Origin: Novosphingobium huizhouense
GTDB taxonomy: Bacteria; Pseudomonadota; Alphaproteobacteria; Sphingomonadales; Sphingomonadaceae
NCBI RefSeq assembly: GCF_020179475.1
Contig: NZ_JAILXZ010000001.1
Location: 930,001-994,000 of the forward strand
Length of the DNA stretch: 64,000 nucleotides
Direction of reading: 5' to 3'
Shown here: piece by piece, positions 27,739 to 36,937 of the stretch
Layout: every line of letters begins with the position of its first letter
Position numbering within the stretch: position 1 is the stretch's first letter
The notes under the pieces: generated by a model
What the model was told of the DNA's origin: nothing
The model's database searches: none
What the model saw: only the letters and a program-made list of their open reading frames with translations
Made by a program: the position numbers and the translations under genes

Positions 27739-28602
27739 TCATCGGCTTGCCAGCCCGGATTGCGCTGCACCGTGCGCGCAGTCGGCAATTCGTCGCAGAT
27801 CGTCGACCAGCGCCGGCAGCTCGGCGAGCGGCACCGCGTTGGGTCCGTCGGACAGCGCCTGCGCCGGATCGGGGTGCGTTTCCAGGAACAGCCCGGCGAC
27901 CCCCACCGCCACCGCCGCGCGCGCCAGCGGCGCGACGAATTCGCGCCGTCCGCCCGAACTCGTCCCGTTGGCGCCGGGCAACTGCACCGAATGGGTCGCA
28001 TCGAACACCACCGGGCAGCCGGTCCGGCGCATCTCGACGAGCGCGCGCATGTCGACGACGAGGTTGTTGTAGCCGAAGCTCGTGCCGCGCTCGCAGACCG
28101 CGATCGCCGGCTCGGCAAGACCCGCCGCGCGCGCCGCGGCGCGCGCCTTCTCGACCACCGGGACCATGTCGAGCGGCGCCATGAACTGCGCCTTCTTGAT
28201 GTTGGCGGGCCGCCCGCTCGCGCCCACCGCGGCGATGAGGTCGGTCTGCCGGGCAAGGAACGCCGGGGTCTGCAGCATGTCGACCACTTGCGCCACCGGC
28301 GCCACCTGGCTTGCCTCGTGGACGTCGGTCAGGACCGGCAGGCCGGTCTCGGCGCGGACCTTTTCGAGCACGCGCAGGCCCGCTTCCATGCCGATCCCGC
28401 GATAGCCGCTGCCCGAGCTGCGGTTGGCCTTGTCGAAGCTCGCCTTGAACACCACCAGCAGGCCGGTCTGGCCGGCGAGCCGGCGCAGCGCCTCGGCCAC
28501 TTCAAGGCACAGCGCCTCGCTTTCGATCACGCAGGGTCCGCAGATCAGGAACGGGGGAAGGCCGATCCCGACCTCGCGCCCGAGCAGGTTCATGACCGCC
28601 AT
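27739..28602 (-). CDS. kdsA: 3-deoxy-8-phosphooctulonate synthase
   Basis: Condenses phosphoenolpyruvate with arabinose-5-phosphate to Kdo-8-phosphate, 287 aa. Motifs: [48 protein letters not shown] and [18 protein letters not shown]. The Cys in CGPC, His in DATHS, Glu in LETHP and Asp in SDGPN are the four metal ligands of metal-dependent KdsA (Aquifex type), where E. coli KdsA has Asn instead of Cys. Together with kdsB and kpsF it forms a dedicated Kdo supply for the capsule linker. ATG at 28602; an internal ATG three codons later is also possible. Confidence 0.95.
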   Translation of the reverse strand: MAVMNLLGREVGIGLPPFLICGPCVIESEALCLEVAEALRRLAGQTGLLVVFKASFDKANRSSGSGYRGIGMEAGLRVLEKVRAETGLPVLTDVHEASQVAPVAQVVDMLQTPAFLARQTDLIAAVGASGRPANIKKAQFMAPLDMVPVVEKARAAARAAGLAEPAIAVCERGTSFGYNNLVVDMRALVEMRRTGCPVVFDATHSVQLPGANGTSSGGRREFVAPLARAAVAVGVAGLFLETHPDPAQALSDGPNAVPLAELPALVDDLRRIADCAHGAAQSGLASR

Positions 28603-28609
28603 CGCTCGC

Positions 28610-29428
28610 TCACTCCAGCCCGTGCGCGGCCATGATCGCCTCGATCACGGGCGCATCGCCGGGATTGTTCAGCTCGACCAGGTCCCAGGCCGGCATCGGG
28701 CATACCGCAAGTCCGACGCGAATGCCCGCATCGAGGAAGCGCAGCTGCTCGAGCCCTTCCAATTCCTCCAGCGGCGACGGCGGCAGCGCGGCATAGGCGG
28801 CGAGCGCCGCGGGGCGATAGGCGTAGAGCCCGGCGTGGAGATGGACCGCGCCGGGCCGCTCGGCGAGCGCGTTCTGCGGCACGAACGGGATCACCCGCTT
28901 GGAAAAGTAGAGCGCATCGCCCGCCGCGTCGAACACCACGGTGGTGCCGCCGACGCGGCCCGCGGCCTGGTCCTCGACCAGCGCGCGCAGCATCGTCGGC
29001 GTGCAGGGCAGAGCGGGGGTGCACACCGGCAGCGTCGGATCGGCCCGCATCCGCCCGATCAGCGCCGAGACCAGCGCGGGCGGGGTGAGCGGCGCATCGC
29101 CCTGCAGGTTGACGACGATCTCCACCTCTTCGCCGAGCGCTGCGAGCGCGGCGGCGCAGCGCTCGGTGCCGTTGCGGCAGTGCTGCGGGGTCATCACCAC
29201 TTCGGCGCCGAAGCCGCGGGCGCAGGTCGCGATCTCGTCGCAATCGGTGGCGATCACCACCCGCGCGGCTTCGGACACGCGGCAGGCGGCGCGCCAGCTG
29301 CGCTCGACGAGCGGCCGCTGCGCGCCGTCCGCGCCGCGCAGCAGCGCGAGCGGCTTGCCCGGGAAGCGGCTCGAGGCGAACCGGGCGGGCACGACGACCA
29401 GGACGCGGGGATCGGCAGGCGCGGGCAT
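28610..29428 (-). CDS. kdsB: CMP-Kdo synthetase (KdsB/KpsU)
   Basis: Activates Kdo with CTP to CMP-Kdo; 272 aa. Motifs: [20 protein letters not shown] at the N-terminus, [31 protein letters not shown] and [13 protein letters not shown]. In most KdsB/KpsU enzymes the last motif reads QGDEP; here Glu is replaced by Ala while the Asp is kept. Slightly longer than usual because of a small insert after residue 30. Lies between kpsF and kdsA with 7-8 bp gaps, so it is the KpsU equivalent of the capsule operon. Confidence 0.93.
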   Translation of the reverse strand: MPAPADPRVLVVVPARFASSRFPGKPLALLRGADGAQRPLVERSWRAACRVSEAARVVIATDCDEIATCARGFGAEVVMTPQHCRNGTERCAAALAALGEEVEIVVNLQGDAPLTPPALVSALIGRMRADPTLPVCTPALPCTPTMLRALVEDQAAGRVGGTTVVFDAAGDALYFSKRVIPFVPQNALAERPGAVHLHAGLYAYRPAALAAYAALPPSPLEELEGLEQLRFLDAGIRVGLAVCPMPAWDLVELNNPGDAPVIEAIMAAHGLE

Positions 29429-29436
29429 GCGGTCGG

Positions 29437-30501
29437 TCAGACGGGTCCGGGCGCTGCGAAGTCGTGGATGTGGACGATGCCGACCGGGCGCCCGGCCTGG
29501 CCCTCGCGCCGCGCGCCGGCCGGGGCATCGACCACGAACAGCGCGGTGATGCGGCTTTCGGCCAGCACCGCGAGCGCATCGCCGGCGCGGGCGCCGACCT
29601 CGATCGTCTTGGGGCGCCGGGTCATCACCTCGCGCGCGGTCGAGGTCAGCAGCCGGTCGACATGGCGGCGCAGGTCGCCGTCGGTGATCACCCCGATCAG
29701 CATGCCCTCGTCGTCGACCACCCCTGCGATCCCGAGGCTCTTTTCGGTCATCGTCACCAGCACCTCGCGCATCGGCCGGTCGGGCGCGACCAGCGGCAGG
29801 TGCTCGGCGCCGCGCATGAAGTCGGCGATGGGCATCAGCCGCGCGCCGATCGCGCCGCCCGGATGGAGCGCCTGCAGCCGTTCGCGCGTCACCCCGCGGG
29901 CGCGCATCGCCGCCACCGCGAGCGCGTCGCCGAGCGCCAGCATCAGCGTGGTCGAGGTCGTCGGCGCGATGTTGGCGGGGCACGCCTCGCGCGCCTGGGG
30001 CAGCATCAGCGCGACGTCGGCGCGCCGGATCACCAGCGATTCGGCGCGCGAGGCCATGCCGATCACCGCGCAGCCGAGCGCGGCTGCGTGGGCGAGGATC
30101 GGGCGCAGCTCGGCGGTGTTGCCCGAATTGGACACGACCAGCAGCGTGTCGCCGGCGACCAGCATCCCGAGATCGCCGTGCGCCGCTTCGGCCGGGTGGA
30201 CGAAGATCGCCGGGGTTCCGGTCGCGGCGAAGGTCGCGGCGATCTTGCGGCCGATGTGGCCTGACTTGCCCATGCCGGTGACGACCACGCGCATCGGCGT
30301 TGCAAGGATGGTGCGCACCGCTTCGGCAAAGCGCTCGTCGAGCATCGCCGACAGGTCGCCCAGCGCCTTGGCCTCGGTCTGGATGACCGTGCGCCCGTGG
30401 CTGAGCAGTTCGACCGTGGAAACGGCGGGCGACGCATCGGCGGCGCGCGTGGCCGCGGCCTTGCGTGCTGCGTTCCCCGGCGTGTCGGCTTTGCTCAGCA
30501 T
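29437..30501 (-). CDS. kpsF: arabinose-5-phosphate isomerase
   Basis: Converts ribulose-5-phosphate to arabinose-5-phosphate, the first step of Kdo synthesis; 354 aa. SIS domain (residues ~45-200) with VVVTGMGKSGHIGRKIAATF, HPAEAAHGDLGML and SNSGNTAELRPIL; two CBS domains (residues ~225-345) with VVDDEGMLIGVITDGDLRR. ATG at 30501 preceded by AGGATG. First gene of the minus-strand capsule operon kpsF-kdsB-kdsA-kpsM-kpsT-kpsE-kpsD-wecB-wecC. A housekeeping kdsD paralogue is probably elsewhere. Confidence 0.94.
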   Translation of the reverse strand: MLSKADTPGNAARKAAATRAADASPAVSTVELLSHGRTVIQTEAKALGDLSAMLDERFAEAVRTILATPMRVVVTGMGKSGHIGRKIAATFAATGTPAIFVHPAEAAHGDLGMLVAGDTLLVVSNSGNTAELRPILAHAAALGCAVIGMASRAESLVIRRADVALMLPQAREACPANIAPTTSTTLMLALGDALAVAAMRARGVTRERLQALHPGGAIGARLMPIADFMRGAEHLPLVAPDRPMREVLVTMTEKSLGIAGVVDDEGMLIGVITDGDLRRHVDRLLTSTAREVMTRRPKTIEVGARAGDALAVLAESRITALFVVDAPAGARREGQAGRPVGIVHIHDFAAPGPV

Positions 30502-30552
30502 GGGCGCATCCTGTCGTTTCTTGACCGAAAAATTACCATCGGTCGCATTGCG

Positions 30553-30581
30553 CTAGCACCACGCCCCCTAACTTTTTGCAA
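30553..30581 (-). promoter_or_regulatory. candidate promoter for the kpsF operon
   Basis: On the minus strand TTGCAA (30581-30576) and TGCTAG (30558-30553) are 17 bp apart and 52 bp upstream of kpsF. A CCCCCT/AGGGGG inverted repeat (30564-30586) overlaps them and could be an operator or the end of the upstream dioxygenase transcript. Weak consensus match. Confidence 0.3.
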
Positions 30582-30700
30582 GGGGGGTAACCAACCGAAC
30601 CCTGCCTTTGCTTTCCCGGCCGTTACGCCGCCGGACGATGCGCGAAGGCATGCCCGCGCGGCGCGTCCGGCACTGTCCGGACGGGCCGGGTATGATGGCA

Positions 30701-31756
30701 TTATGACGGTTCCGTGTCGAAAGGACCACGATTGCCGGCTTTTCGCCAGGGCTGCCCGATCCATCGGGCGAGCAGATCGCGGCCGCGCCAGTAGGCCGTG
30801 ACCCGCCGCTCGTTGATCGCGGCGATCGCGGCGAAGTCGGGCGCGTGCCAGGGGACGAACGGATTGTGCCGCGAATAGGCCCAGACTTCGGTCCGGCGCG
30901 AGGGGCGCGCCGAAGGGCCGCGCGCATGGAAGCCGAAGGTGTCGGCCACGACCAGCGTGTTGGCCGGCACCGCGAGGCGACGCGGCGGCGGCAGGCGCAT
31001 CGCGACGAGGTCCTCGTCGGTGACGCGGAACGAGCCGCGCGCGGTCAGCCGCTCGGCCTGCGCCGCCGACAGGCTCATCCGCCGCTCCCACGCCAGCCGT
31101 TCCGGGGTCAGCCGGTGCGAACCGGGGACATAGGTCAGCGGCCCTTCGTCCTCGGCCACGTCGTCGAGGAACAGCCAGGCCTTGGCCGAGGGCTGGAAGG
31201 CATCGGCGTGGAGCCGCAATTGCGGGTCGCTCGACCCGCCGCCCGCCGCGCCGCCGGCGCCGGCGCCCTGCCGCGCGAGGATCGTCTGGACATAGGCGAC
31301 CGGTTCGGCATCGAAGCTCGAGACATGGCGGATCAGCCCCTGCCATTCGGGATGGCGGGAAAGCGCGCGCAGTTCGGGCACCGCGCCGAGCAGCGCGGGG
31401 TCGAGCGCGAAGCGGCGGGTCACCGCATCGCCCTGGCGCATGTCGCGGCAGGGCCCGCGCCATGCGGCAAGTCCCTCGCGCAGCCTGGCGAACAGCGCCG
31501 GGGGCAGGAAATCGTGGCGCACGACGAGGCCGTCGCGGGCGAAAGCCTCGCGGTCCTCGGCGCGGATGCGGCCCGCGGTGGCCCGCCGCCGCCGCTCGGC
31601 CAGCGCATGGGCCGCGCGCACCCGGGCGGTGTGGAGCCCCGCCTCGTTCAGCCGTCGCGAACCGATCAGCGGGTGGTCGACGAAGCTTTTCGCCCCGGTC
31701 GCGAGGCTGGCCGTCCACCAGGGAAGCAGCAGGGTGGTTCGCAGCATTCCGGTCAT
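30701..31756 (-). CDS. phytanoyl-CoA dioxygenase (PhyH) family protein
   Basis: Probable Fe(II)/2-oxoglutarate-dependent hydroxylase, 351 aa. The iron-binding pair appears as LHADAFQ (H-x-D) near residue 195, followed by [11 protein letters not shown] and a distal His with a 2-oxoglutarate-binding Arg in [17 protein letters not shown] at 31756 has a close AGGCGGG. It reads in the same direction as kpsF, 199 bp upstream, and is divergent from the epimerase gene. Substrate unknown; modification of a capsule or lipid component is possible. Confidence 0.82.
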   Translation of the reverse strand: MTGMLRTTLLLPWWTASLATGAKSFVDHPLIGSRRLNEAGLHTARVRAAHALAERRRRATAGRIRAEDREAFARDGLVVRHDFLPPALFARLREGLAAWRGPCRDMRQGDAVTRRFALDPALLGAVPELRALSRHPEWQGLIRHVSSFDAEPVAYVQTILARQGAGAGGAAGGGSSDPQLRLHADAFQPSAKAWLFLDDVAEDEGPLTYVPGSHRLTPERLAWERRMSLSAAQAERLTARGSFRVTDEDLVAMRLPPPRRLAVPANTLVVADTFGFHARGPSARPSRRTEVWAYSRHNPFVPWHAPDFAAIAAINERRVTAYWRGRDLLARWIGQPWRKAGNRGPFDTEPS

Positions 31757-31913
31757 CCCGCCTGTTGATGCCCCGCGCGGACCTTGCGCGCAATCGATAT
31801 TGAGGCCTGATCGGAGGGACCGCAGTTGGCTTTGCCTTGCGCCGGTGGCTCGCCTAGAGCGACAACGACGCGCCGGCATCGCGATGGCCGGCGGGCGGGG
31901 ACGGAGTGAGGAC

Positions 31914-32939
31914 GTGGCGATACTCGTGACCGGCAATGCCGGCTTCATCGGCTTCCATACGGCAAAGGCGCTGCTCGAGCGCGGCGACGACGTGGTCGGC
32001 TTCGACGTGGTCAACGACTACTACGACCCGGCGATCAAGGAGGCGCGGCTGCGCATCCTCGAGGAGACCGCGCGCCGCACCAATGCCGGCTACAGCTTCG
32101 TGCGCGCCAACCTCGCCGACCGCGCCGCGGTGGAGGAGGCCTTCGCCCGCCACGACATCCGCCGCGTGGTCAATCTCGCGGCGCAGGCAGGGGTGCGCTA
32201 CTCGATCGAGAACCCGCACGCCTATGTCGAGAGCAACATCGTCGGCTTCACCAACATCCTCGAAGCCTGCCGCCACGGCGGCGTCGAGCACCTCGTCTAT
32301 GCCTCGACCAGCTCGGTCTACGGCGCCAACAAGGCGATGCCGTTCAGCGAGCACGTCGGCGTCGACCACCCCTTGCAGTTCTACGCCGCGACCAAGAAGG
32401 CGAACGAGCTGATGGCGCACAGCTACAGCCACCTCTACCGCCTGCCGACGACCGGCCTGCGCTTCTTCACCGTCTACGGTCCGTGGGGGCGGCCCGACAT
32501 GGCGCTGTTCCTGTTCGCCAGGAACATCATCGCGGGCAAGCCGATCGACGTGTTCAACTACGGCAACCACACCCGCGACTTCACGTACGTGACCGACATC
32601 GTCGAAGGCGTGATCCGCGCGCTCGACCGGCCGGCGCAGCCCGATCCCGCGTGGGACGCCCGCAACCCCGATCCCGCCACCAGCGACGCGCCCTACCGCA
32701 TCTACAACATCGGCAACAACGCGCCGGTGAAGCTCACCGAATACATCGAAGCGCTGGAAGAGGCGATCGGGCGCAAGGCGCAGCGCAACCTGCTGCCGCT
32801 CCAGGCGGGCGACGTGCCCGACACTTTCGCCGACGTGTCCGATCTCGAGCGCGATCTCGGCTACAAGCCGCGCACCAGCGTGCGCGACGGCGTCGCCGCC
32901 TTCGTCGACTGGTATCGCCGCTACGAAGGCCTTGCCTGA
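31914..32939 (+). CDS. NAD-dependent nucleotide-sugar epimerase (UDP-glucuronate 4-epimerase-like)
   Basis: 341 aa extended-SDR enzyme. NAD-binding motif [20 protein letters not shown] at the N-terminus, catalytic [11 protein letters not shown] (Y-x3-K), and substrate-side [20 protein letters not shown] with [13 protein letters not shown], the form seen in UDP-GlcA 4-epimerases (capsular CapI/Cps1J type). GTG at 31914 follows a GGAGTGAGGAC ribosome site; ATG at 31884 is a weaker alternative. It would supply UDP-GalA or a similar uronic-acid donor, which fits the acidic capsule (inference). Confidence 0.9.
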   Translation: MAILVTGNAGFIGFHTAKALLERGDDVVGFDVVNDYYDPAIKEARLRILEETARRTNAGYSFVRANLADRAAVEEAFARHDIRRVVNLAAQAGVRYSIENPHAYVESNIVGFTNILEACRHGGVEHLVYASTSSVYGANKAMPFSEHVGVDHPLQFYAATKKANELMAHSYSHLYRLPTTGLRFFTVYGPWGRPDMALFLFARNIIAGKPIDVFNYGNHTRDFTYVTDIVEGVIRALDRPAQPDPAWDARNPDPATSDAPYRIYNIGNNAPVKLTEYIEALEEAIGRKAQRNLLPLQAGDVPDTFADVSDLERDLGYKPRTSVRDGVAAFVDWYRRYEGLA

Positions 32940-32950
32940 GGCGGCGTGCG

Positions 32951-32978
32951 GGCGCGAAAGCGGGCGCCGCTTCGCGCC
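32951..32978. terminator. bidirectional hairpin between convergent genes
   Basis: GGCGCGAA and TTCGCGCC form perfect 8-bp arms that extend inward through AGCG/CGCT with one bulged A. It fills the gap between the epimerase and the receiver protein, which converge. No U-tract, so efficiency is uncertain. Confidence 0.55.
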
Positions 32979-32980
32979 GT

Positions 32981-33340
32981 TCAGGCCGCGCGCGTGGTCG
33001 GCGCCATCGCCACCAGCGCCTTCTTCAGCGCATCGATGCTGACCGGCTTGACCAGCAGCGGCGCCTCGGGCGCATCGTCCGATTCCTCGAGCGAGGCGTG
33101 CCCGCTGAGGTAGTAGAAGGGCGTGCCCATCTCCTGCAGCCGCCGCGCGACCGGCGCCGAGGTGGTGTCGCGGCCGAGCGAGAAGTCGAGCAGCGCGCAG
33201 TCGATCTCGCGGTCGCCGAGCACCGACAGCGCCTGGTCGACCGTCGCGGCGGTGGTCACCGCCTCGTGGCCCAGGTCGGCGAGACTTTCCTCGAGCAGCA
33301 TTGCGAGCAGCGGTTCGTCCTCGACGACCAGGATCTTCAT
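32981..33340 (-). CDS. stand-alone response-regulator receiver protein
   Basis: 119 aa, a single CheY-like receiver domain with no output domain. Acidic pocket VVEDEP near residue 6, phospho-acceptor in CALLDFSLGRD near residue 55, and conserved Lys in LLVKPVS near residue 100. A strong GAGGAATGGT precedes the ATG at 33340. Such proteins act in phosphorelays or on partner kinases; no cognate kinase is nearby. Divergent from the TonB-like gene; the shared region carries a CTGTG/CACAG repeat at 33397-33407. Confidence 0.92.
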   Translation of the reverse strand: MKILVVEDEPLLAMLLEESLADLGHEAVTTAATVDQALSVLGDREIDCALLDFSLGRDTTSAPVARRLQEMGTPFYYLSGHASLEESDDAPEAPLLVKPVSIDALKKALVAMAPTTRAA

Positions 33341-33512
33341 ACCATTCCTCACCGGGCGCAGGCCCGCTCTCGTTATAGTCGCATTTTCCGCATCAGCTGT
33401 GTCACAGTACACGATCGTAGAGGATATTAACCGGCGTTCGTCGGTTGGCGCAAACACGACATCGCATTTTTGGCAAAAATCATGTCGAACAGGGACTTGA
33501 GCAGGGAACCCG

Positions 33513-34316
33513 ATGCGCAGGGATGATCGCCAGGAGCAGGCAGGCGGACCCGAATCCGAAGCCGCCGGGGCCCGCTTTGCCGACAGCGACCAGCTGGGCC
33601 GCTCGCCGCGTCTGCTGGCCCTGACGCTGGTGGCGATCGTCCATCTCGGCCTCGCGCTGATCGTGGTGCGCGGGCTCGGCGTGGCGGGGATGCTGCCCGA
33701 GCCGGTACGCCCGATGCTGGTGGCGACCGACATCCCGCTTGCGCCGCCTGCGCCAGCTCCCACGCCGACGCCGAGCACCCCGGCGACCGCCTCGCGCGAG
33801 GACGAGGGGCGCGAAGGCGCGGCCGGGCGCAAGGCCCGCGCGACCCAGGTCGTGGCGCCCAGGGCGCGGATCGTGGCGACGCCGCCGCCGCTTGCCGCCG
33901 CTCCGGTCGCAGGCAGCGGCAACGACACCCGCTCGGGCGCGCTGGCGGCGGGCGAGGGCAGCGGCGGCGGCGCGGCGGGGACGGGCACCGGCAGCGGCGG
34001 CAGCGGCAGTGGCGCCGGGGGGCGCCGGGTCGCGACGCGTCCGGTCAAGGTGGCCGGCGACATCACCTCGGCGCGCGACTACCCGCGCGAGGGGCGCGAG
34101 ACGCGGCTCGGGCGCAGCGTGGTGATCATGCTGACGGTCGGAACCGACGGGCGCGTCGCCGGTTGCAGGATCTACCGGCCCAGCGGCGATGCCTCCGCCG
34201 ACGCGGTGACGTGCCGGCTCGCCACCGAGCGGTTCCGCTTCCGTCCGGCTCTCGACCAGAACGGCAACCCGATCGAGGCGACCTTCGGCTGGGAGCAGCG
34301 CTGGTTCGCCCCCTGA
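33513..34316 (+). CDS. TonB-family energy transducer-like protein
   Basis: 267 aa. Cytoplasmic N-terminus of about 35 residues, one transmembrane segment (LLALTLVAIVHLGLALIVV), a Pro/Ala-rich then Gly/Ser-rich periplasmic spacer (residues ~75-180), and a C-terminal TonB-like domain beginning near DYPREGRETRLGRSVV and ending in FRPALDQNGNPIEATF. It would couple proton-motive force to outer-membrane receptors, though no ExbB/ExbD or receptor is in the window. The length of the Gly-rich linker is unusual but not unique. Confidence 0.85.
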   Translation: MRRDDRQEQAGGPESEAAGARFADSDQLGRSPRLLALTLVAIVHLGLALIVVRGLGVAGMLPEPVRPMLVATDIPLAPPAPAPTPTPSTPATASREDEGREGAAGRKARATQVVAPRARIVATPPPLAAAPVAGSGNDTRSGALAAGEGSGGGAAGTGTGSGGSGSGAGGRRVATRPVKVAGDITSARDYPREGRETRLGRSVVIMLTVGTDGRVAGCRIYRPSGDASADAVTCRLATERFRFRPALDQNGNPIEATFGWEQRWFAP

Positions 34317-34540
34317 GCCTGCCCGCGCGCGCCATTGCTGCACCTGCGAGCCGCAGTTTCTGGCTTTCCCCCCTTGAAACGAAGGTTTTGTGCGACAAAA
34401 TCAGTCGGCACTGACCAAATCGTGCTGCAACGCACCGCAACTGAATCGCGTTTGCGGCGTTTGGTTCATCGTACGCACAGTTTCTGACCAGGTGTCACGA
34501 ACCGCTCGGCGTGTCACAGACCATTCGGGGCCTGCCATCG

Positions 34541-36937
34541 ATGACGATCGAACATCACACTGCTTTCGGCCGCCAGCGCCAGCCCACGGGCATGGCTGCG
34601 GTCCTGCCTTTCTTCGCCGATTCGCCCGCCAATGCGCCGCAACCGGCGACGCGTCCGCTGCGCCTTGCGCTGATCGGCGGCTTCCGCCCGCGCAAGTGCG
34701 GCATCGCGACCTTCACCACCGACCTGTTCGAGCAGATCGGCGCGCATCGCGCCGACGTCGCGGTCGACCTCCACGTGATCGACAGCCCGAGCGATCCGCA
34801 CGCCTATCCTGACGCGCGCAGCGTGATCCTCGCCGACCGCGCCGAGGACTATCGCGTCGCCGCGCGGCGGATCAACGAAGACGGCGTCGATGCGGTCTGG
34901 CTGCAGCACGAATACGGCATCTTCGGCGGGCCCGAGGGCGACATGGTGCTCGACCTGGTCGACCGCGTCGCCGCGCCGCTGATCGTCACGCTCCATACCG
35001 TGCTGGCCGAGCCCAGCGCCGACCAGCGCCGCGTGCTCGAGCACATCCTGCGCCGGGCCAGCAAGGTCATGGTGATGAGCCACCATTCGCAGGGCCTGCT
35101 CGCGCGCGAATACGGCGTCGAGCGCAGCCGGATCGCGGTGATCGCGCACGGCGCGCCCGACCGCCCGTTCGGCCGCAGCGAACAGTTCAAGGCGCGGCTC
35201 GGCCTGTCCGGGCGGCCGGTGCTGATGACCTTCGGCCTGCTCGGCCCGGGCAAGGGGCTCGAGACGATGATCGAGGCGATGCCCGCGATCGTCGCGGCGC
35301 ATCCGCAGGCGGTCTACCGCATCGTCGGCGCGACCCACCCCAACCTCGTCGCGCGCGAGGGCGAGGCCTATCGCGAGCGGCTGATGGCGCTTGCCGAACG
35401 GCTGGGCGTTGCCGCCAACATCGCTTGGGACAACCGCTTCCTCGATACCGAGGAACTGCTCGACGCGATCGAGGCCTGCGACATCTACGTCACCCCCTAT
35501 CCCAACCTGCAGCAGTCGACCTCGGGCACGCTCAGCTATGCCGTCGCGCTGGGCAAGGCGGTGGTGGCGACGCCCTATGTCCACGCCACCGAACTGCTCG
35601 CCGACGAGGTCGGGCTGCTCGTGCCGCCGCGCTCGGCCGAGGCGCTGGGCAAGGCGGTCACCGGGCTGCTCGACCATCCCGCAAAGCTCGCGGCGATGCA
35701 GCGCCGCGCCTATGCCCGCGGGCGCGAGACGATCTGGCCGCGCTTTGCCGAGGCCACCGCCGGGCTGGTCGAGGAAGTCGCGGTAACCCTGCCGCGCGCC
35801 GCGCCGCTGCTCGCCACGCCCGGTTTCACCGGGGTGCGCGCGATGAGCGACGATACCGGCATGCTCCAGCACGCCATCGGCATCGTCCCCGACCGCCGCC
35901 ACGGCTACTGCATCGACGACAACGTCCGCGCGCTGATCCTGATGGGCGAGGCCGACGCGGTGCCGCTCGCCGAGCGCCAGCGCTGGGCGACGGTCTATGC
36001 CTCGTTCATCCAGTACGCCTGGAATCCCGACGAGCAGCGCTTCCGCAACTTCATGGCGTTCGACCGGACCTGGTGCGAAAGCGTCGGCTCGGAGGACAGC
36101 AACGGCCGCACGCTGTGGGCGCTGGGCCATGCCATGGGCCATGCGCCCGATGCGGGCCTGCGCGCCTGGGCGCGGCAGTGGTTCGACATCGCGGTCGGCC
36201 CGCTGTCGGACGTTGGCTATCCGCGCGCGGTCGCCTTCACCATGCTCGGCGCGATCGAGGCGCTCAAGGTCGTGCCCGACCACCGCCGCGCGCGCGACCT
36301 CGTGCTGCACGGGGGCGAGATGCTGCACCGCCTGCTCCAGGCCGAGCGGCGGCCCGACTGGGCCTGGTTCGAGACCGTGCTCGGCTACGACAACCCGCGC
36401 ATGCCGCAGGCGCTGATCGCGGCGGCGATGGTGATGGACCGCGCCGACTGGCTCGAAAGCGGGCTCGATTCGCTGCGCTTCATCTGCGGCCAGCAGATCT
36501 CGGCGAGCGGCCGCTTCCGTGCGATCGGTTCGGAGACCTTCCACCGCCCGTTCGAGAACATGCCCTTCGACCAGCAGCCGCTCGAGGCCTGGGCGGCGAT
36601 CGACGCCGCCGCGACCGCCTTCGAGGCGACCGGCGACAAGGCCTGGCTCGACCATGCCGAGGCGGCCTATCGCTGGTATCTGGGCGAGAACGACCGCGGC
36701 GTGGTGCTGGGCGACATCGCCAGCGGGCGTTGCCGCGACGGGATTACGCCGCAGGGCGCGAACGAGAATTGCGGTGCCGAATCGATTCTGGCATTCCAGC
36801 TTTCGCATTACGCGATGCAGGCGCTTGCCCGCCGCGCCCGGCCGCAGGGCCAGGCCGCGACGGCCCCTGCGCGAATCCTGGGGAGTGCACTTGTCGACCG
36901 ACCGCAGCAGGGCGCACACCAGCTTGCGAATTCTTGA
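34541..36937 (+). CDS. GT4 glycosyltransferase fused to a helical glycosidase-like domain
   Basis: 798 aa. Residues ~35-400 are a GT4 enzyme: LRLALIGGFRPRKCGIATFT, VWLQHEYGIFGGPEGD, VIAHGAP, MTFGLLGPGKGLETMIEAMP, and donor motif SGTLSYAVALGKAVVATPYV. Residues ~420-780 have the look of a six-hairpin (alpha/alpha) glycosidase-like domain: AIGIVPDRRHGYCIDDNVRA, ETVLGYDNPRMPQALI, DQQPLEAWAAIDAA. ATG at 34541 has a GGGG sequence 10 bp upstream; GTG at 34511 and ATG at 34592 are alternatives. Overlaps the GH130 gene by 47 bp. Probably builds a mannose-containing glycan, given the neighbours. Confidence 0.85.
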   Translation: MTIEHHTAFGRQRQPTGMAAVLPFFADSPANAPQPATRPLRLALIGGFRPRKCGIATFTTDLFEQIGAHRADVAVDLHVIDSPSDPHAYPDARSVILADRAEDYRVAARRINEDGVDAVWLQHEYGIFGGPEGDMVLDLVDRVAAPLIVTLHTVLAEPSADQRRVLEHILRRASKVMVMSHHSQGLLAREYGVERSRIAVIAHGAPDRPFGRSEQFKARLGLSGRPVLMTFGLLGPGKGLETMIEAMPAIVAAHPQAVYRIVGATHPNLVAREGEAYRERLMALAERLGVAANIAWDNRFLDTEELLDAIEACDIYVTPYPNLQQSTSGTLSYAVALGKAVVATPYVHATELLADEVGLLVPPRSAEALGKAVTGLLDHPAKLAAMQRRAYARGRETIWPRFAEATAGLVEEVAVTLPRAAPLLATPGFTGVRAMSDDTGMLQHAIGIVPDRRHGYCIDDNVRALILMGEADAVPLAERQRWATVYASFIQYAWNPDEQRFRNFMAFDRTWCESVGSEDSNGRTLWALGHAMGHAPDAGLRAWARQWFDIAVGPLSDVGYPRAVAFTMLGAIEALKVVPDHRRARDLVLHGGEMLHRLLQAERRPDWAWFETVLGYDNPRMPQALIAAAMVMDRADWLESGLDSLRFICGQQISASGRFRAIGSETFHRPFENMPFDQQPLEAWAAIDAAATAFEATGDKAWLDHAEAAYRWYLGENDRGVVLGDIASGRCRDGITPQGANENCGAESILAFQLSHYAMQALARRARPQGQAATAPARILGSALVDRPQQGAHQLANS

